From UMGS1370 sp963557065 (GTDB taxonomy: Bacteria; Bacillota; Clostridia; Lachnospirales; Lachnospiraceae), in contig CAUWCT010000061.1 in NCBI GenBank assembly GCA_963557065.1, positions 1 through 20,580 of the forward strand: a stretch of 20,580 nucleotides of DNA, written 5' to 3'. The first letter of the stretch is position 1, and the number at the start of each line of letters is the position of its first letter. The position numbers and the translations under genes are program-made. The notes beneath the pieces are model-generated. The model saw only the letters and a program-made list of their open reading frames with translations, had not been told where the DNA came from and searched no databases. Below, piece after piece: positions 7,277-15,418 of the stretch.

Positions 7277-9052
7277 CTATTCATATACCCTTACTTCATA
7301 AATACATGCCTTTGGACTTTTGCAGGTAGACAGCACTTTTATTGCAATCTCATCACACATACAGCTTTCTGGAAAATGGATTACCTGAAGCCGCTGCCCT
7401 TCGCTGTTCTTTCTTAAAGTTTGAACCGTTTCTCCATCTAGTTTTAATTCTAGTTCATATTCTTTAATCAGTTCGGATGGTGAGTGAAATTCCTGACGTC
7501 CCAGCACATTTTCATCAATAGACGGAGTAATCTCTCTGGATAAGTTGGAGTCAAATGTCAGACGAATCTCTTTCACTTTAGTCTGCCCGGGCATCAAAAG
7601 ACTTAAAATCGGCTTTTCATCCCCCTCCATATTGCAGCGCCAGCAATTCTGGTTTTCTCCAATCGTTCTTCCCCAGCCGTTTATGACGTTTTCCGGTTCA
7701 CATCCCGGATCCTGGCGGTTGGCTTTTACAAAAGCAGTTCTGGCCAGATCCAAATCATCTTCATTTTTAAATCCCGGAATAAAACAGTCATCTTTTAAAA
7801 GCTGCTGCTGCAGTTCTCGGATATGCTTTAAAACGCCTCTGGGACTTTCTTTTTTCCGCAATGCGATAGCAGCTGCTGTCCCCACTGCCTGACCGACCAC
7901 ACTGCAGGTTCCCATTACCCTGGTCGAGGAAAATGCAATATGACTGCAGCTAATGGCTCTTCCGCCTAAAAACAGATTCTCAATATTAACAGAATACAGG
8001 CTGCGGTATGGGATGGTATAAATGTCATCGACATGATTCCATACAGTTGGATTGTCATTTTCGTTTAAAAAACCTTCTACTGTATGAACATCCATCGGCC
8101 ATCCGCCATAGGCCACTGCATCATCAAAAATTCTGCTCTCGTTAATATCATGTTCTGTAAGAACGTAGTCTCCAATCAGACGCCTGCTCTCCCGCTTTCC
8201 CGGAAGAAATCCAACCCACTCCAAATCCATCTTGTCCGCGCCATGATCCCCACCGTTTTTAATGTGATCCCATACTCCGTAAACTGCCTTTAAAAGTTCA
8301 TCCCGAAGCTCTTCCGCATCCGATATTGTATCCAATGTCTTCCCTCCCAGTTCAATCCACCAATAGCCAGATTTTACGGATGTATGTTCCCGAAACCTTA
8401 ACTGTTCTTCCGTATAGGTGTTGGCCCACTTAGGAGGGATAAATGTCACTGGTTTTCCTGCATCTTTTGCCAGAAACATCAGGGAATTTCCCATTGTATA
8501 CGAATCCTCTCTATCAGGCGCAAGACTTTCTCCATATTCGCCTTTTCCTTCTCTTCCTTTTCTGAATACAGCACCTGCCAGAAGTCCCAGGGTCCCGTCT
8601 CCCGTTCCGTCCATAAAATAGGTTCCCTGGATCCGGAATACCTTTTCCGTTGTCATCTGAACTGCTCTTATCCCCTGAATCCGATTGCCCTCAACATAAA
8701 CTTCTGTCATATGGGTATTTAAATACAGACTTAAATTTTCCTGAAAATGGACGGTTTCCCAGAGAACTGTATCAAAAATCGGGTAATTCATAGTCGGATT
8801 GCGCCGCTTATTCTCCAAAAGAATTTCTTCTAAAATACCGGTCTCTCTGGCATCTGGACGGCTCATATGATGATCCGCTCCGCAGATATGCATCCGATGC
8901 TCAGATCCGGCATTGCCTCCTAAAATTGGCCGATTCTGTATTAATGCTGTTTTGACGCCTTTCCTTGCTGCTGCTACAGCAGCACAGACACCTGACATCC
9001 CACCCCCTACTACTACAAAATCATAGGATTTATCAATCACTGCTTTTTCCAT
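7277..9052 (-). CDS. FAD-dependent oxidoreductase (PF12831 type) with C-terminal beta-rich extension
   Basis: Flavoenzyme of 591 residues with unknown substrate. The N-terminus has the dinucleotide fold YDFVVVGGGMSGVCAAVAAA (10-29; G16, G18, G21), then LGGNAGSEHR, and a second FAD motif FMDGTGDGTLG around residues 145-155. The block PGKRESRRLIGDYVLTEHD and the closing ENLFLGGRAISCSH are typical of PF12831 proteins. From about residue 439 a further roughly 150 residues are added, absent from its neighbour. These run from AFVKANRQDPG through ENVINGWGR and VKEIRLTFDS to IYEVRVYE, resembling a galactose-binding/discoidin-like beta sandwich. No signal peptide is seen, so it is presumably cytosolic. 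GAGGTGA precedes the ATG. It is the last gene of the transporter operon, 24 bp after the second flavoenzyme gene. Oxidation of an imported sugar derivative is inferred. Confidence 0.82.
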   Translation of the reverse strand: MEKAVIDKSYDFVVVGGGMSGVCAAVAAARKGVKTALIQNRPILGGNAGSEHRMHICGADHHMSRPDARETGILEEILLENKRRNPTMNYPIFDTVLWETVHFQENLSLYLNTHMTEVYVEGNRIQGIRAVQMTTEKVFRIQGTYFMDGTGDGTLGLLAGAVFRKGREGKGEYGESLAPDREDSYTMGNSLMFLAKDAGKPVTFIPPKWANTYTEEQLRFREHTSVKSGYWWIELGGKTLDTISDAEELRDELLKAVYGVWDHIKNGGDHGADKMDLEWVGFLPGKRESRRLIGDYVLTEHDINESRIFDDAVAYGGWPMDVHTVEGFLNENDNPTVWNHVDDIYTIPYRSLYSVNIENLFLGGRAISCSHIAFSSTRVMGTCSVVGQAVGTAAAIALRKKESPRGVLKHIRELQQQLLKDDCFIPGFKNEDDLDLARTAFVKANRQDPGCEPENVINGWGRTIGENQNCWRCNMEGDEKPILSLLMPGQTKVKEIRLTFDSNLSREITPSIDENVLGRQEFHSPSELIKEYELELKLDGETVQTLRKNSEGQRLQVIHFPESCMCDEIAIKVLSTCKSPKACIYEVRVYE

Positions 9053-9076
9053 CTGCTCACCTCAGCAACTAATACT

Positions 9077-10387
9077 TTAGGGAGTTACTCCCAGTTCTTT
9101 CAGGCGATTCTGCACTTTAACTGGTTCCAGATTTCTCGGCAGAATCCCTTCTTTTACACAAATAGAGGCTGCAATTCCCACTGATTGCCCCATATTGGCG
9201 CAGATAGGCATAACCCGATAATTGGAATGGGCCATATGGGTTCCGCAGATATCACGCCCTGCCAGATACAGGTTTTCTACCTCTAAGGGAACAAAGCAGC
9301 CATACGGAATCGTATAGCCTTTTGTCTGTGTAAATTTTTGCTGGCATCCAGTCTCATCCAGTCCATTTCCTGTCATATTGTGTACATCAAAATTAAAGCT
9401 GGCTTTTGTTACGATCCATTCTTCAAACACTCTTGCTTCTAAAATATCTTTTTCTGTAATCTCCGCCTCTCCCTTAAAATGTCTGGTTTCCCTTACACCA
9501 ATCAGGGATGCAGAACTTATCAGATAACAATGTTCAAAACCCGGGACAAATTTTCTAAGAAACTCTACAATTGCATCCATCTGGCGTCTGCACACCAGAG
9601 TTGCCTTGGTCAAATCTCTGGTATCTGTTCCATCAATTCCTGTGCAGTTTGTCATATTACAGGTTACCACGCCTGGAAGGGTTGTTTTATATAAAAGTAC
9701 ATGACCAGCTGGAGCAGGCAGATATTCTTTTCCTAATTCCTGTATATCTCCGGCCGGAATCTGAAAGTTTTCCTCAAATGATCCTGGGAATACCCCTCGT
9801 TTTACATCTACGCCGGCCACTTTTAACATAATGGAAACTGGCTGCATCCGTCCATCCCTTTCTCTTCCTACAAAATAAGGTGCTCCTGCCCTTGCAGCAA
9901 TATCTCCATCTCCAGTAGCGTCAATTACAATTTTAGCCTCTATCGCCCTGCGCCCAGATTTGCTTTCTGTAATTACGCCTTTTATCGTACTTCCATCCAT
10001 AATTGGTTCACACGCAAAGGTATATAACTGCAGTTCTACTCCAGCCTCGTCTAACATATTTAAAAATACGGTTTTCAATTTTTCCGGGTTAATAATCTGT
10101 CTTGGGCTTCCATTTATTTTATGAACTTCTCCTGCTTCAGAACAATCTGCTGAACGTTCCAGAATTTCTTCATAAAATCCTCCTTCTGTGTTGCCTGTCC
10201 AGTGACTCATCAGTCCTGCTGTAGCAATTCCTCCTACATCTCCGCTCTGTTCCACCAACACTGTTTTTGCTCCTTCCCTGGCCGCACAGATTGCTGCAGA
10301 AACTCCGGCCGGTCCTGAACCAAGCACCAGAACATCACACTCTGCTGCTACCGGAATCTGTTTTTGAGGTTCTGTTATATATTTCAT
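9077..10387 (-). CDS. FAD-dependent oxidoreductase (PF12831 type), shorter paralogue
   Basis: Flavoenzyme of 436 residues. It has an FAD-binding fold at CDVLVLGSGPAGVSAAICAA (18-37; G23, G25, G28) followed by VEQSGDVGGIATAGLMSHW, a second motif VIDATGDGDIAARAGAPY in the middle, the block IGVRETRHFKGEAEIT, and a closing ENLYLAGRDICGTHMAHSNYR. These are the same landmarks as in its downstream neighbour, so the two are distant paralogues, but this one ends without the C-terminal extension. No export signal is seen. The gene starts 14 bp after the permease stop and is followed 24 bp later by the second flavoenzyme, so translation is probably coupled within the operon. The substrate is unknown. 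Older database names for this family are unreliable. Confidence 0.83.
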   Translation of the reverse strand: MKYITEPQKQIPVAAECDVLVLGSGPAGVSAAICAAREGAKTVLVEQSGDVGGIATAGLMSHWTGNTEGGFYEEILERSADCSEAGEVHKINGSPRQIINPEKLKTVFLNMLDEAGVELQLYTFACEPIMDGSTIKGVITESKSGRRAIEAKIVIDATGDGDIAARAGAPYFVGRERDGRMQPVSIMLKVAGVDVKRGVFPGSFEENFQIPAGDIQELGKEYLPAPAGHVLLYKTTLPGVVTCNMTNCTGIDGTDTRDLTKATLVCRRQMDAIVEFLRKFVPGFEHCYLISSASLIGVRETRHFKGEAEITEKDILEARVFEEWIVTKASFNFDVHNMTGNGLDETGCQQKFTQTKGYTIPYGCFVPLEVENLYLAGRDICGTHMAHSNYRVMPICANMGQSVGIAASICVKEGILPRNLEPVKVQNRLKELGVTP

Positions 10388-10401
10388 AATATTCCTCTCT
10401 C

Positions 10402-11277
10402 CTATCCTTTCACTGCTCCGGCTACTAACCCTTTTACAAAGAATTTCTGTCCAAACAGGAATACCAGAAATGCTGGGATCAACGCAGACGCGGCAGCAGC
10501 CATTACCAGATTATATTCAGTAACGCTTTCTTCAATAAAGTTGGTCAGCGCAATCGGAATGGTATACAACCTCCAGTCGCTTAAAAATACCAGCGGCTCT
10601 AAATAGCTGTTCCAATTCCATAAAAATACTACCATTGCCAGAGACGCCATACTTGGTTTTGCAATAGGAACCATGATTTTTGCCCAGATTACATATTCAT
10701 TAGCCCCGTCCACTCTGGCAGACTCACGAAGTTCATCTGGAATCTGCATGAAATACTGCCTCATCAGGAATGTACCGGTAATGGTAATAAGTCCTGGAAG
10801 AATTAATGTCAGGTGAGTTCCGGTAAGTCCCATCTTATTAAACATGACAAACTTTGGAATCAGAGTAATCTGACTTGGAATCATCATGGTCGCCAGATAC
10901 AGAAGGAACAGCACATTGCGTCCTCTGAATTTAATTTTCGCAAAAGCGTAACCGGCCAGAGTACTGGTCAGCACCGATCCGATCAAATTAATGACTGCTA
11001 TTTTGATAGAATTTAAATAGGCCAGGCCAAAATGGTAGTCTCTTGCTGCAATCCCGCCAATATTCCATACTTTTTTATAGTTATCCGGATAAAAGTAATC
11101 TGGTATCCAGTCAATCGGAAGTTTCATAACATCCAAAGGAAGCTTCATGGAAGCGGAAATCATCCAGATAAATGGAGTAACCATCGAAATTGCCAGCGCT
11201 CCTACCAATACTGTACATACCAGCCTCCGAATCAGACGTTTCTGTTTTTCTCTTCCCGTCTTTTTCTTATTTGGCAT
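10402..11277 (-). CDS. Carbohydrate ABC transporter permease (MalG type)
   Basis: Inner-membrane permease of 291 residues for a family 1 sugar importer. A basic N-terminus is followed by a first membrane helix (about 17-36), with further hydrophobic segments typical of the six-helix MalG/binding-protein-dependent permease fold. The cytoplasmic EAA loop that contacts the ATPase reads ELRESARVDGANEYVIWAKIMVPIAKP. It begins 19 bp after its partner permease and lies 14 bp before the flavoenzyme gene. No ATPase gene lies in the operon, which is common in Firmicutes that use a shared MsmX-type ATPase. Confidence 0.94.
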   Translation of the reverse strand: MPNKKKTGREKQKRLIRRLVCTVLVGALAISMVTPFIWMISASMKLPLDVMKLPIDWIPDYFYPDNYKKVWNIGGIAARDYHFGLAYLNSIKIAVINLIGSVLTSTLAGYAFAKIKFRGRNVLFLLYLATMMIPSQITLIPKFVMFNKMGLTGTHLTLILPGLITITGTFLMRQYFMQIPDELRESARVDGANEYVIWAKIMVPIAKPSMASLAMVVFLWNWNSYLEPLVFLSDWRLYTIPIALTNFIEESVTEYNLVMAAAASALIPAFLVFLFGQKFFVKGLVAGAVKG

Positions 11278-11296
11278 ATCCGTTCCTCTCCCTTCT

Positions 11297-12190
11297 TTAA
11301 TAACTTACCCATTTTTTCTGTCCCTTCCACTGAATCATGGTTACAGCAAACAAAATGAGAAACAGAATCCAGGACATGGCGGATGCATAACCCATACGGT
11401 AAAATGTAAATGCAGATGTATAAATATAATATACCAATACATTTGTAGCGGTTCCAGGGCCTCCTCTTGTCATAATCTGAATCGGTGCGAACACCTGGAA
11501 AGAGGTGACAAATGTAGTAATTACCAGGAAAAATGTAGTTGGAGATAAAAATGGTATTGTAAGTTTAAAAAACTTTGTTATTTCACTTGCACCGTCAATC
11601 TCCGCTGCTTCATAAATGTCCTGAGGAAGTCCCTGGATAGCTGATGTATAGATCATAATCGCATATCCCACACCGGACCAGATTGTCATCAAAATAATCG
11701 CAGACAATGCCCAGTGACTGTCTCCCAGCCATTGAGGCGGATTTTCCACTCCCAGTGCTTTTACCAGCTGGGTAAACGGTCCCCACGGAGAATACATCAT
11801 TACCCATACAATTGCTACTGCAACTACATTGGAAATATAGGGCATAAACATGGCCAGACGGATAGGCAGCTTGGCAAAACAGAACTTATCAATTACAACA
11901 GACAGCACCAATGCCAGAAAAATCGTGATTGGTACGACTGCTACTGCAAAAACAATGGTATTTACCAACGAACTGGTAAACCACTCGTCCTTCCACATAT
12001 CAATAAAGTTCTGAAAACCAATGAAATTCCAGTTGCCAAATCCCTGAGTATAATCCCAGTCTGTCAGGCTGATGATCAGCGAAAAAACCATTGGAAACAG
12101 TGTAAACAGCAGAACTCCGATAATATTCGGCAGAATAAACGAATATCCAATTAAATCTATCTTCATCTGTTTACTCAGTTTAAACTTCAT
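11297..12190 (-). CDS. Carbohydrate ABC transporter permease (MalF/LplB type)
   Basis: Inner-membrane permease of 297 residues, partner of the MalG-type protein downstream. The first membrane segment is LIGYSFILPNIIGVLLFTLFP (about 13-33), typical of UgpA/LplB-like permeases. The EAA loop reads DIYEAAEIDGASEITKFFKLTIPFLSP. AAAGGAGG precedes the ATG. It follows the binding-protein gene by 71 bp, a gap that contains a strong RNA hairpin, and overlaps no neighbour. Confidence 0.94.
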   Translation of the reverse strand: MKFKLSKQMKIDLIGYSFILPNIIGVLLFTLFPMVFSLIISLTDWDYTQGFGNWNFIGFQNFIDMWKDEWFTSSLVNTIVFAVAVVPITIFLALVLSVVIDKFCFAKLPIRLAMFMPYISNVVAVAIVWVMMYSPWGPFTQLVKALGVENPPQWLGDSHWALSAIILMTIWSGVGYAIMIYTSAIQGLPQDIYEAAEIDGASEITKFFKLTIPFLSPTTFFLVITTFVTSFQVFAPIQIMTRGGPGTATNVLVYYIYTSAFTFYRMGYASAMSWILFLILFAVTMIQWKGQKKWVSY

Positions 12191-12216
12191 CCGGATTCCT
12201 CCTTTCTTTCAGAAGT

Positions 12217-12251
12217 CATACTGCAAAATGACAGGTTCATTCTGCAGCATG
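12217..12251 (-). promoter_or_regulatory. Intercistronic mRNA hairpin between binding protein and permease genes
   Basis: In the minus-strand RNA, the 15-base arms at 12237-12251 and 12217-12231 pair fully, with two G-U wobbles and a 5-base loop. On the other strand the wobbles would be A-C mismatches, so the structure is specific to this transcript. No T tract follows, which argues against a terminator. Such hairpins after binding-protein genes usually stabilise the upstream mRNA and raise binding-protein yield over permeases; that role is inferred. Confidence 0.65.
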
Positions 12252-12261
12252 CTTTTATTTT

Positions 12262-13644
12262 TTACTGCTTTAATATCGCATCTCCTCGTTCTTTTGCTTT
12301 TGTAAGTCCTTCTTCTACTGTCTGCTCTCCGATAAAGATCTTTTCCAGTTCCTCAACAGCAATTTTCTTTACTTCTGCAATATGGTTGGTAATAGACGGA
12401 ACTGCATAATTATCTGCCGGAGTAATCAAAATTTTCATAGCAGTATCTTTGTCTATGAGAGTTTCTGCACCCTTTAAAAATGACGCGGTAACCTCTTCCG
12501 GATTATAGGTATTTGCTGCTGGAACACGTCCTCCTTCTGCTACCGGAAGCATTCCTTCGGTTGCATACCATTTTGCAAATTCCCATGCTTCTTCAATGTG
12601 TTCAGACTTTGGATTAATGCACAGATGGTCGCCGTATCCGCCCTGGGTATAATTTCTCTGTCCTTTTTCTACTACCGGATAGGGTGCAAAAGCAGTTACA
12701 AAATCGTGGGGATAATTGGCAGTATCTTTAATACTCCTTACCATCCATGGGCCAATGGTCATAGCAGATTTTTCAGTCAGGAACATACCTTCCTGAGAAA
12801 GTTTCTGGGTCATGGAATCTGTATGAGTTGGAGATGTTTGATCCACATTCATCATATTGTTGATGAGTTCCACTGACTTTACAACAACCGGATCTAAAAA
12901 GGCTGTCTCTGTTTCACTTAAGTACATGGGGTCACCACCATTGGTCTGAGCTACCAGATAGCTGAAAAGATAAGTCAAATCCTGCTGGGAATTCCAGAAC
13001 ATACCGTAGACCTTATCCTGTCCCTCCCCATGAGTCAGTTTTTTAGCAATCTCTCTGAATTCATCATAGGTCCACTCTGTCGGAACCTCAATTCCTGCTG
13101 CATCAAACATGTCCTTATTAATTACAATGCCATACTGATCCAGTTTGGTTGGAATGGAATAAGGTTTTCCATTGACATAGAAAGATTCGGCCATAGTTCC
13201 AAAGTAATCGGTTAATTTAAATCCGTCTCTTTCCATCAATTCTGTCAGATCCAACGCCATATTGCCTTCTGCCCGCTTTGTAAGGACATCAGGAGTATAG
13301 GTCATATATAAATCCACGCCTGTACCGGAAAGCAGATTGGTCTCCAGCTTTAGATTTCCGGTATCATCATTGACAAACCGTTCGTATTCTACCTGAATGC
13401 CTTTATCCTTATAAAGTTCATTAAAATTATCACACACAGCCTGGGGACCTGCCTCTGCCGGTACACCTCCCCACATTCTCAAGGTTACCGTTTCCCCGGA
13501 ACCGTTCTCTTTTCCTGCTTCACTGGCTACCGTTTCTCCAGAAGCTCCGCCGGTTTCTTTTGGAGCGGAGGAACATCCGCTGATAAAAGACATAGCGGTA
13601 ACTGCTGTCATCATACATGCAAGAACTTTTCTTCCTTTTTTCAT
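12262..13644 (-). CDS. Extracellular sugar-binding lipoprotein of ABC importer (SBP family 1)
   Basis: Captures a sugar or oligosaccharide outside the membrane and delivers it to the two permeases downstream. The protein has 460 residues. It has a lipoprotein signal, a basic MKKGRK start, a hydrophobic stretch and lipobox ISGC with C24 as the lipidated cysteine. A Ser/Gly/Glu-rich linker follows, then the SBP_bac_1 domain beginning at VTLRMWGGVP. An in-frame ATG at 13659 exists but is part of the ribosome site (ATGGAGG). The ATG at 13644 is preferred because GGAGG (13653-13657) lies 8 bases before it and it gives a normal signal peptide. The ligand cannot be read from sequence; uronide-containing oligosaccharides are a guess from the neighbouring uxa locus. 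Confidence 0.93.
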   Translation of the reverse strand: MKKGRKVLACMMTAVTAMSFISGCSSAPKETGGASGETVASEAGKENGSGETVTLRMWGGVPAEAGPQAVCDNFNELYKDKGIQVEYERFVNDDTGNLKLETNLLSGTGVDLYMTYTPDVLTKRAEGNMALDLTELMERDGFKLTDYFGTMAESFYVNGKPYSIPTKLDQYGIVINKDMFDAAGIEVPTEWTYDEFREIAKKLTHGEGQDKVYGMFWNSQQDLTYLFSYLVAQTNGGDPMYLSETETAFLDPVVVKSVELINNMMNVDQTSPTHTDSMTQKLSQEGMFLTEKSAMTIGPWMVRSIKDTANYPHDFVTAFAPYPVVEKGQRNYTQGGYGDHLCINPKSEHIEEAWEFAKWYATEGMLPVAEGGRVPAANTYNPEEVTASFLKGAETLIDKDTAMKILITPADNYAVPSITNHIAEVKKIAVEELEKIFIGEQTVEEGLTKAKERGDAILKQ

Positions 13645-13682
13645 AACCCTTACCTCCATTGCGACTTGTTTTCTATAGCTTT

Positions 13683-13688
13683 ATTATA
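13683..13688 (-). promoter_or_regulatory. Probable -10 box of the transporter/flavoenzyme operon
   Basis: On the minus strand TATAAT lies about 38 bases before the binding-protein ATG, giving a leader of roughly 30 bases. The -35 position (GGTAAA) does not match consensus, as expected for a promoter that needs an activator, here probably the AraC-type response regulator encoded just upstream. No clear direct-repeat binding site was found. Confidence 0.5.
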
Positions 13689-13690
13689 CA

Positions 13691-13732
13691 AAAGACAGCC
13701 GGCTTTTTACCATACATCTGCCTGCTGTCTTT
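13691..13732. terminator. Inverted repeat between response regulator and binding-protein genes
   Basis: AAAGACAGCCGGC (13691-13703) and GCCTGCTGTCTTT (13720-13732) pair over 13 positions with one mismatch and a 16-base loop. In minus-strand RNA the stem ends in four U's (TTTTG), so it may terminate the two-component transcript. It sits flush against the -10 box of the next operon, so it could also be part of its activator region. Confidence 0.5.
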
Positions 13733-13759
13733 CTTCAAAATTCTGTGATTTTAGTTCTT

Positions 13760-15418
13760 CTAAACATTACCATCTTTCAAATCCTGCTGGCAGTCTTTCA
13801 AATTCTGCTTATATTTTTCTGCCAGCATTTTCCGAAATTCACTGGGTGATTTTCCTGTTCGCTTTTTATATTGGGCACTGAAATAATTCGGGTTGTCAAT
13901 TCCTATTTTTTCTGCAATCTCACTGACAAGCATATCTGTATTTTTCAGCAATATGGTCGCTTTCTCCATCCGGCAGGTATTGATATATTCTACATAGCTG
14001 ACACCTTCCTCATTTTTAAAAACATGAGAAAAATGGCTTTCACTCATATTGGCCAACGCTGCTGCAGAAGAGACTGACAAATCTTCTGACAAATTCATCT
14101 TTACATATTGTTTCACCAGTTTTATCCTCTGGCTGTATCTTCCTTTTTCTCTTTTCTGCTCTTCAAACACCTTCGCATAAGAGCGGAGCAAGTCCATTTC
14201 CGTCTCTTTTAAATCCTGAAAGAAGTCATAAATATCGGCTGCTTCCTCCAACGTAACTCCTTTTCTGTCACAAATAGCGGCTCCCCGAATTTCATGTCTC
14301 TCCAGATAAATAATCATTAAGCTGTGCAGTCTTTTTAGTTTCTTCCGCACATCTTTCGGCGCATACTTTTTTTGTTCCAGAAATTCCGCCAGTTCTTTAA
14401 AATATGCTTCTGCCTGCCCAAAATCTTGCTGCTCTAAAAATCTCTCAAATGCAATCGTCCTTAGATAATCCGGAAGTTCCATTTTTTCCCACTCTTTTTC
14501 TTTGTAAAACCGTATCTGACAGGGCGCGCTATAAAACAGTTCTTCCAATGTCTGCATATTTTGATTATAGCCCTGTTTCAGCCATGAAAAACCCTGTCCC
14601 GATTGACTGACAGTCCCACTGATTTCTAAGCCATAATACTGCCTTACAGTCTGTACCAATGTATAAAATGCTTTTTCTGATGCTGCCCTCCCTCCTGTCT
14701 TTTCCTGAACAGCAATCAAAAATCGGCTGTCGTTTTCATGAAAGATCTCTGCACTCAATTCTTTTTGCCAGATTTCTTCTATCATATTAGTCATAGCAAA
14801 TACTAACAAATCTTTTTCTAAAAAATCTTCCTGCCTTTGAATCACCTGATAATTGTCAATTCGGATCGATACCAGAAAATACTGCTTTGAAAAATCAATT
14901 TTTAAGGACAGTTCTCTTAATTTTTTCTCAATCTTTGTCAAAAACACTTTCTCTTCGCTTAATACCTGTTTGATTAAACTGTTCTTGATTACCGTCCGAT
15001 TTTCTGCTGTCTGGTATAAATATTCTGCTTTTTCTTTTTTAATTGGAAGTTTTTTTGAAACCTCATCCAAAACTTTAAGCAATTCCTCTGTTTTTACAGT
15101 AAGTTTAAATATATAATCACAAGCTCCCATTTTCATCGCCTTGCGGACATTATCAAAATCATTATAATTGCTGAGAACAATAAACTTCATATCCGGATAT
15201 TCATTCTGGCACTGTTCCATCAGCCAAAATCCATCTCTTGGGCTCATTTTCAAATCGGTCAGCACAATGTCCGGATGAAATTCCTTTATTTTTTCGTATG
15301 CCTCTTCTCCATCCTCCGCATCGCAAACCACTGTATAACCATACTGTTCCCATCTTGCCATTGATTTGATTCCGATTCGCACTAAAACTTCATCATCTGC
15401 AATCATCAAACGTTTCAT
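13760..15418 (-). CDS. AraC-type response regulator (YesN family)
   Basis: Two-component transcription factor of 552 residues. The N-terminal receiver domain (1-120) has acidic residues D8-D9, phospho-acceptor D55 in IVLTDLKM, S83, and K105 in DYIFKLT. A long central region of unassigned function follows. The C-terminal AraC helix-turn-helix pair spans about residues 430-540, with LANMSESHFSHVFKNEEGVS and IGIDNPNYFSAQYKKRTGKS marking the two motifs. The start overlaps the end of the kinase gene by 26 bp, so the two are translationally coupled. By family precedent it should activate the adjacent sugar-importer operon, which begins about 100 bp downstream. Confidence 0.94.
   Translation of the reverse strand: MKRLMIADDEVLVRIGIKSMARWEQYGYTVVCDAEDGEEAYEKIKEFHPDIVLTDLKMSPRDGFWLMEQCQNEYPDMKFIVLSNYNDFDNVRKAMKMGACDYIFKLTVKTEELLKVLDEVSKKLPIKKEKAEYLYQTAENRTVIKNSLIKQVLSEEKVFLTKIEKKLRELSLKIDFSKQYFLVSIRIDNYQVIQRQEDFLEKDLLVFAMTNMIEEIWQKELSAEIFHENDSRFLIAVQEKTGGRAASEKAFYTLVQTVRQYYGLEISGTVSQSGQGFSWLKQGYNQNMQTLEELFYSAPCQIRFYKEKEWEKMELPDYLRTIAFERFLEQQDFGQAEAYFKELAEFLEQKKYAPKDVRKKLKRLHSLMIIYLERHEIRGAAICDRKGVTLEEAADIYDFFQDLKETEMDLLRSYAKVFEEQKREKGRYSQRIKLVKQYVKMNLSEDLSVSSAAALANMSESHFSHVFKNEEGVSYVEYINTCRMEKATILLKNTDMLVSEIAEKIGIDNPNYFSAQYKKRTGKSPSEFRKMLAEKYKQNLKDCQQDLKDGNV

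Noticed and set aside
7277..10387. The flavoenzymes as substitutes for the missing tagaturonate reductase
   Set aside because: UxaB is an NADH-dependent mannitol-dehydrogenase-type enzyme; the two PF12831 flavoproteins sit in a different operon and nothing in the sequence links them to tagaturonate.
12262..13659. Binding-protein start at ATG 13659
   Set aside because: That ATG is the first part of the ATGGAGG ribosome site serving the ATG at 13644, which begins a normal lipoprotein signal peptide.
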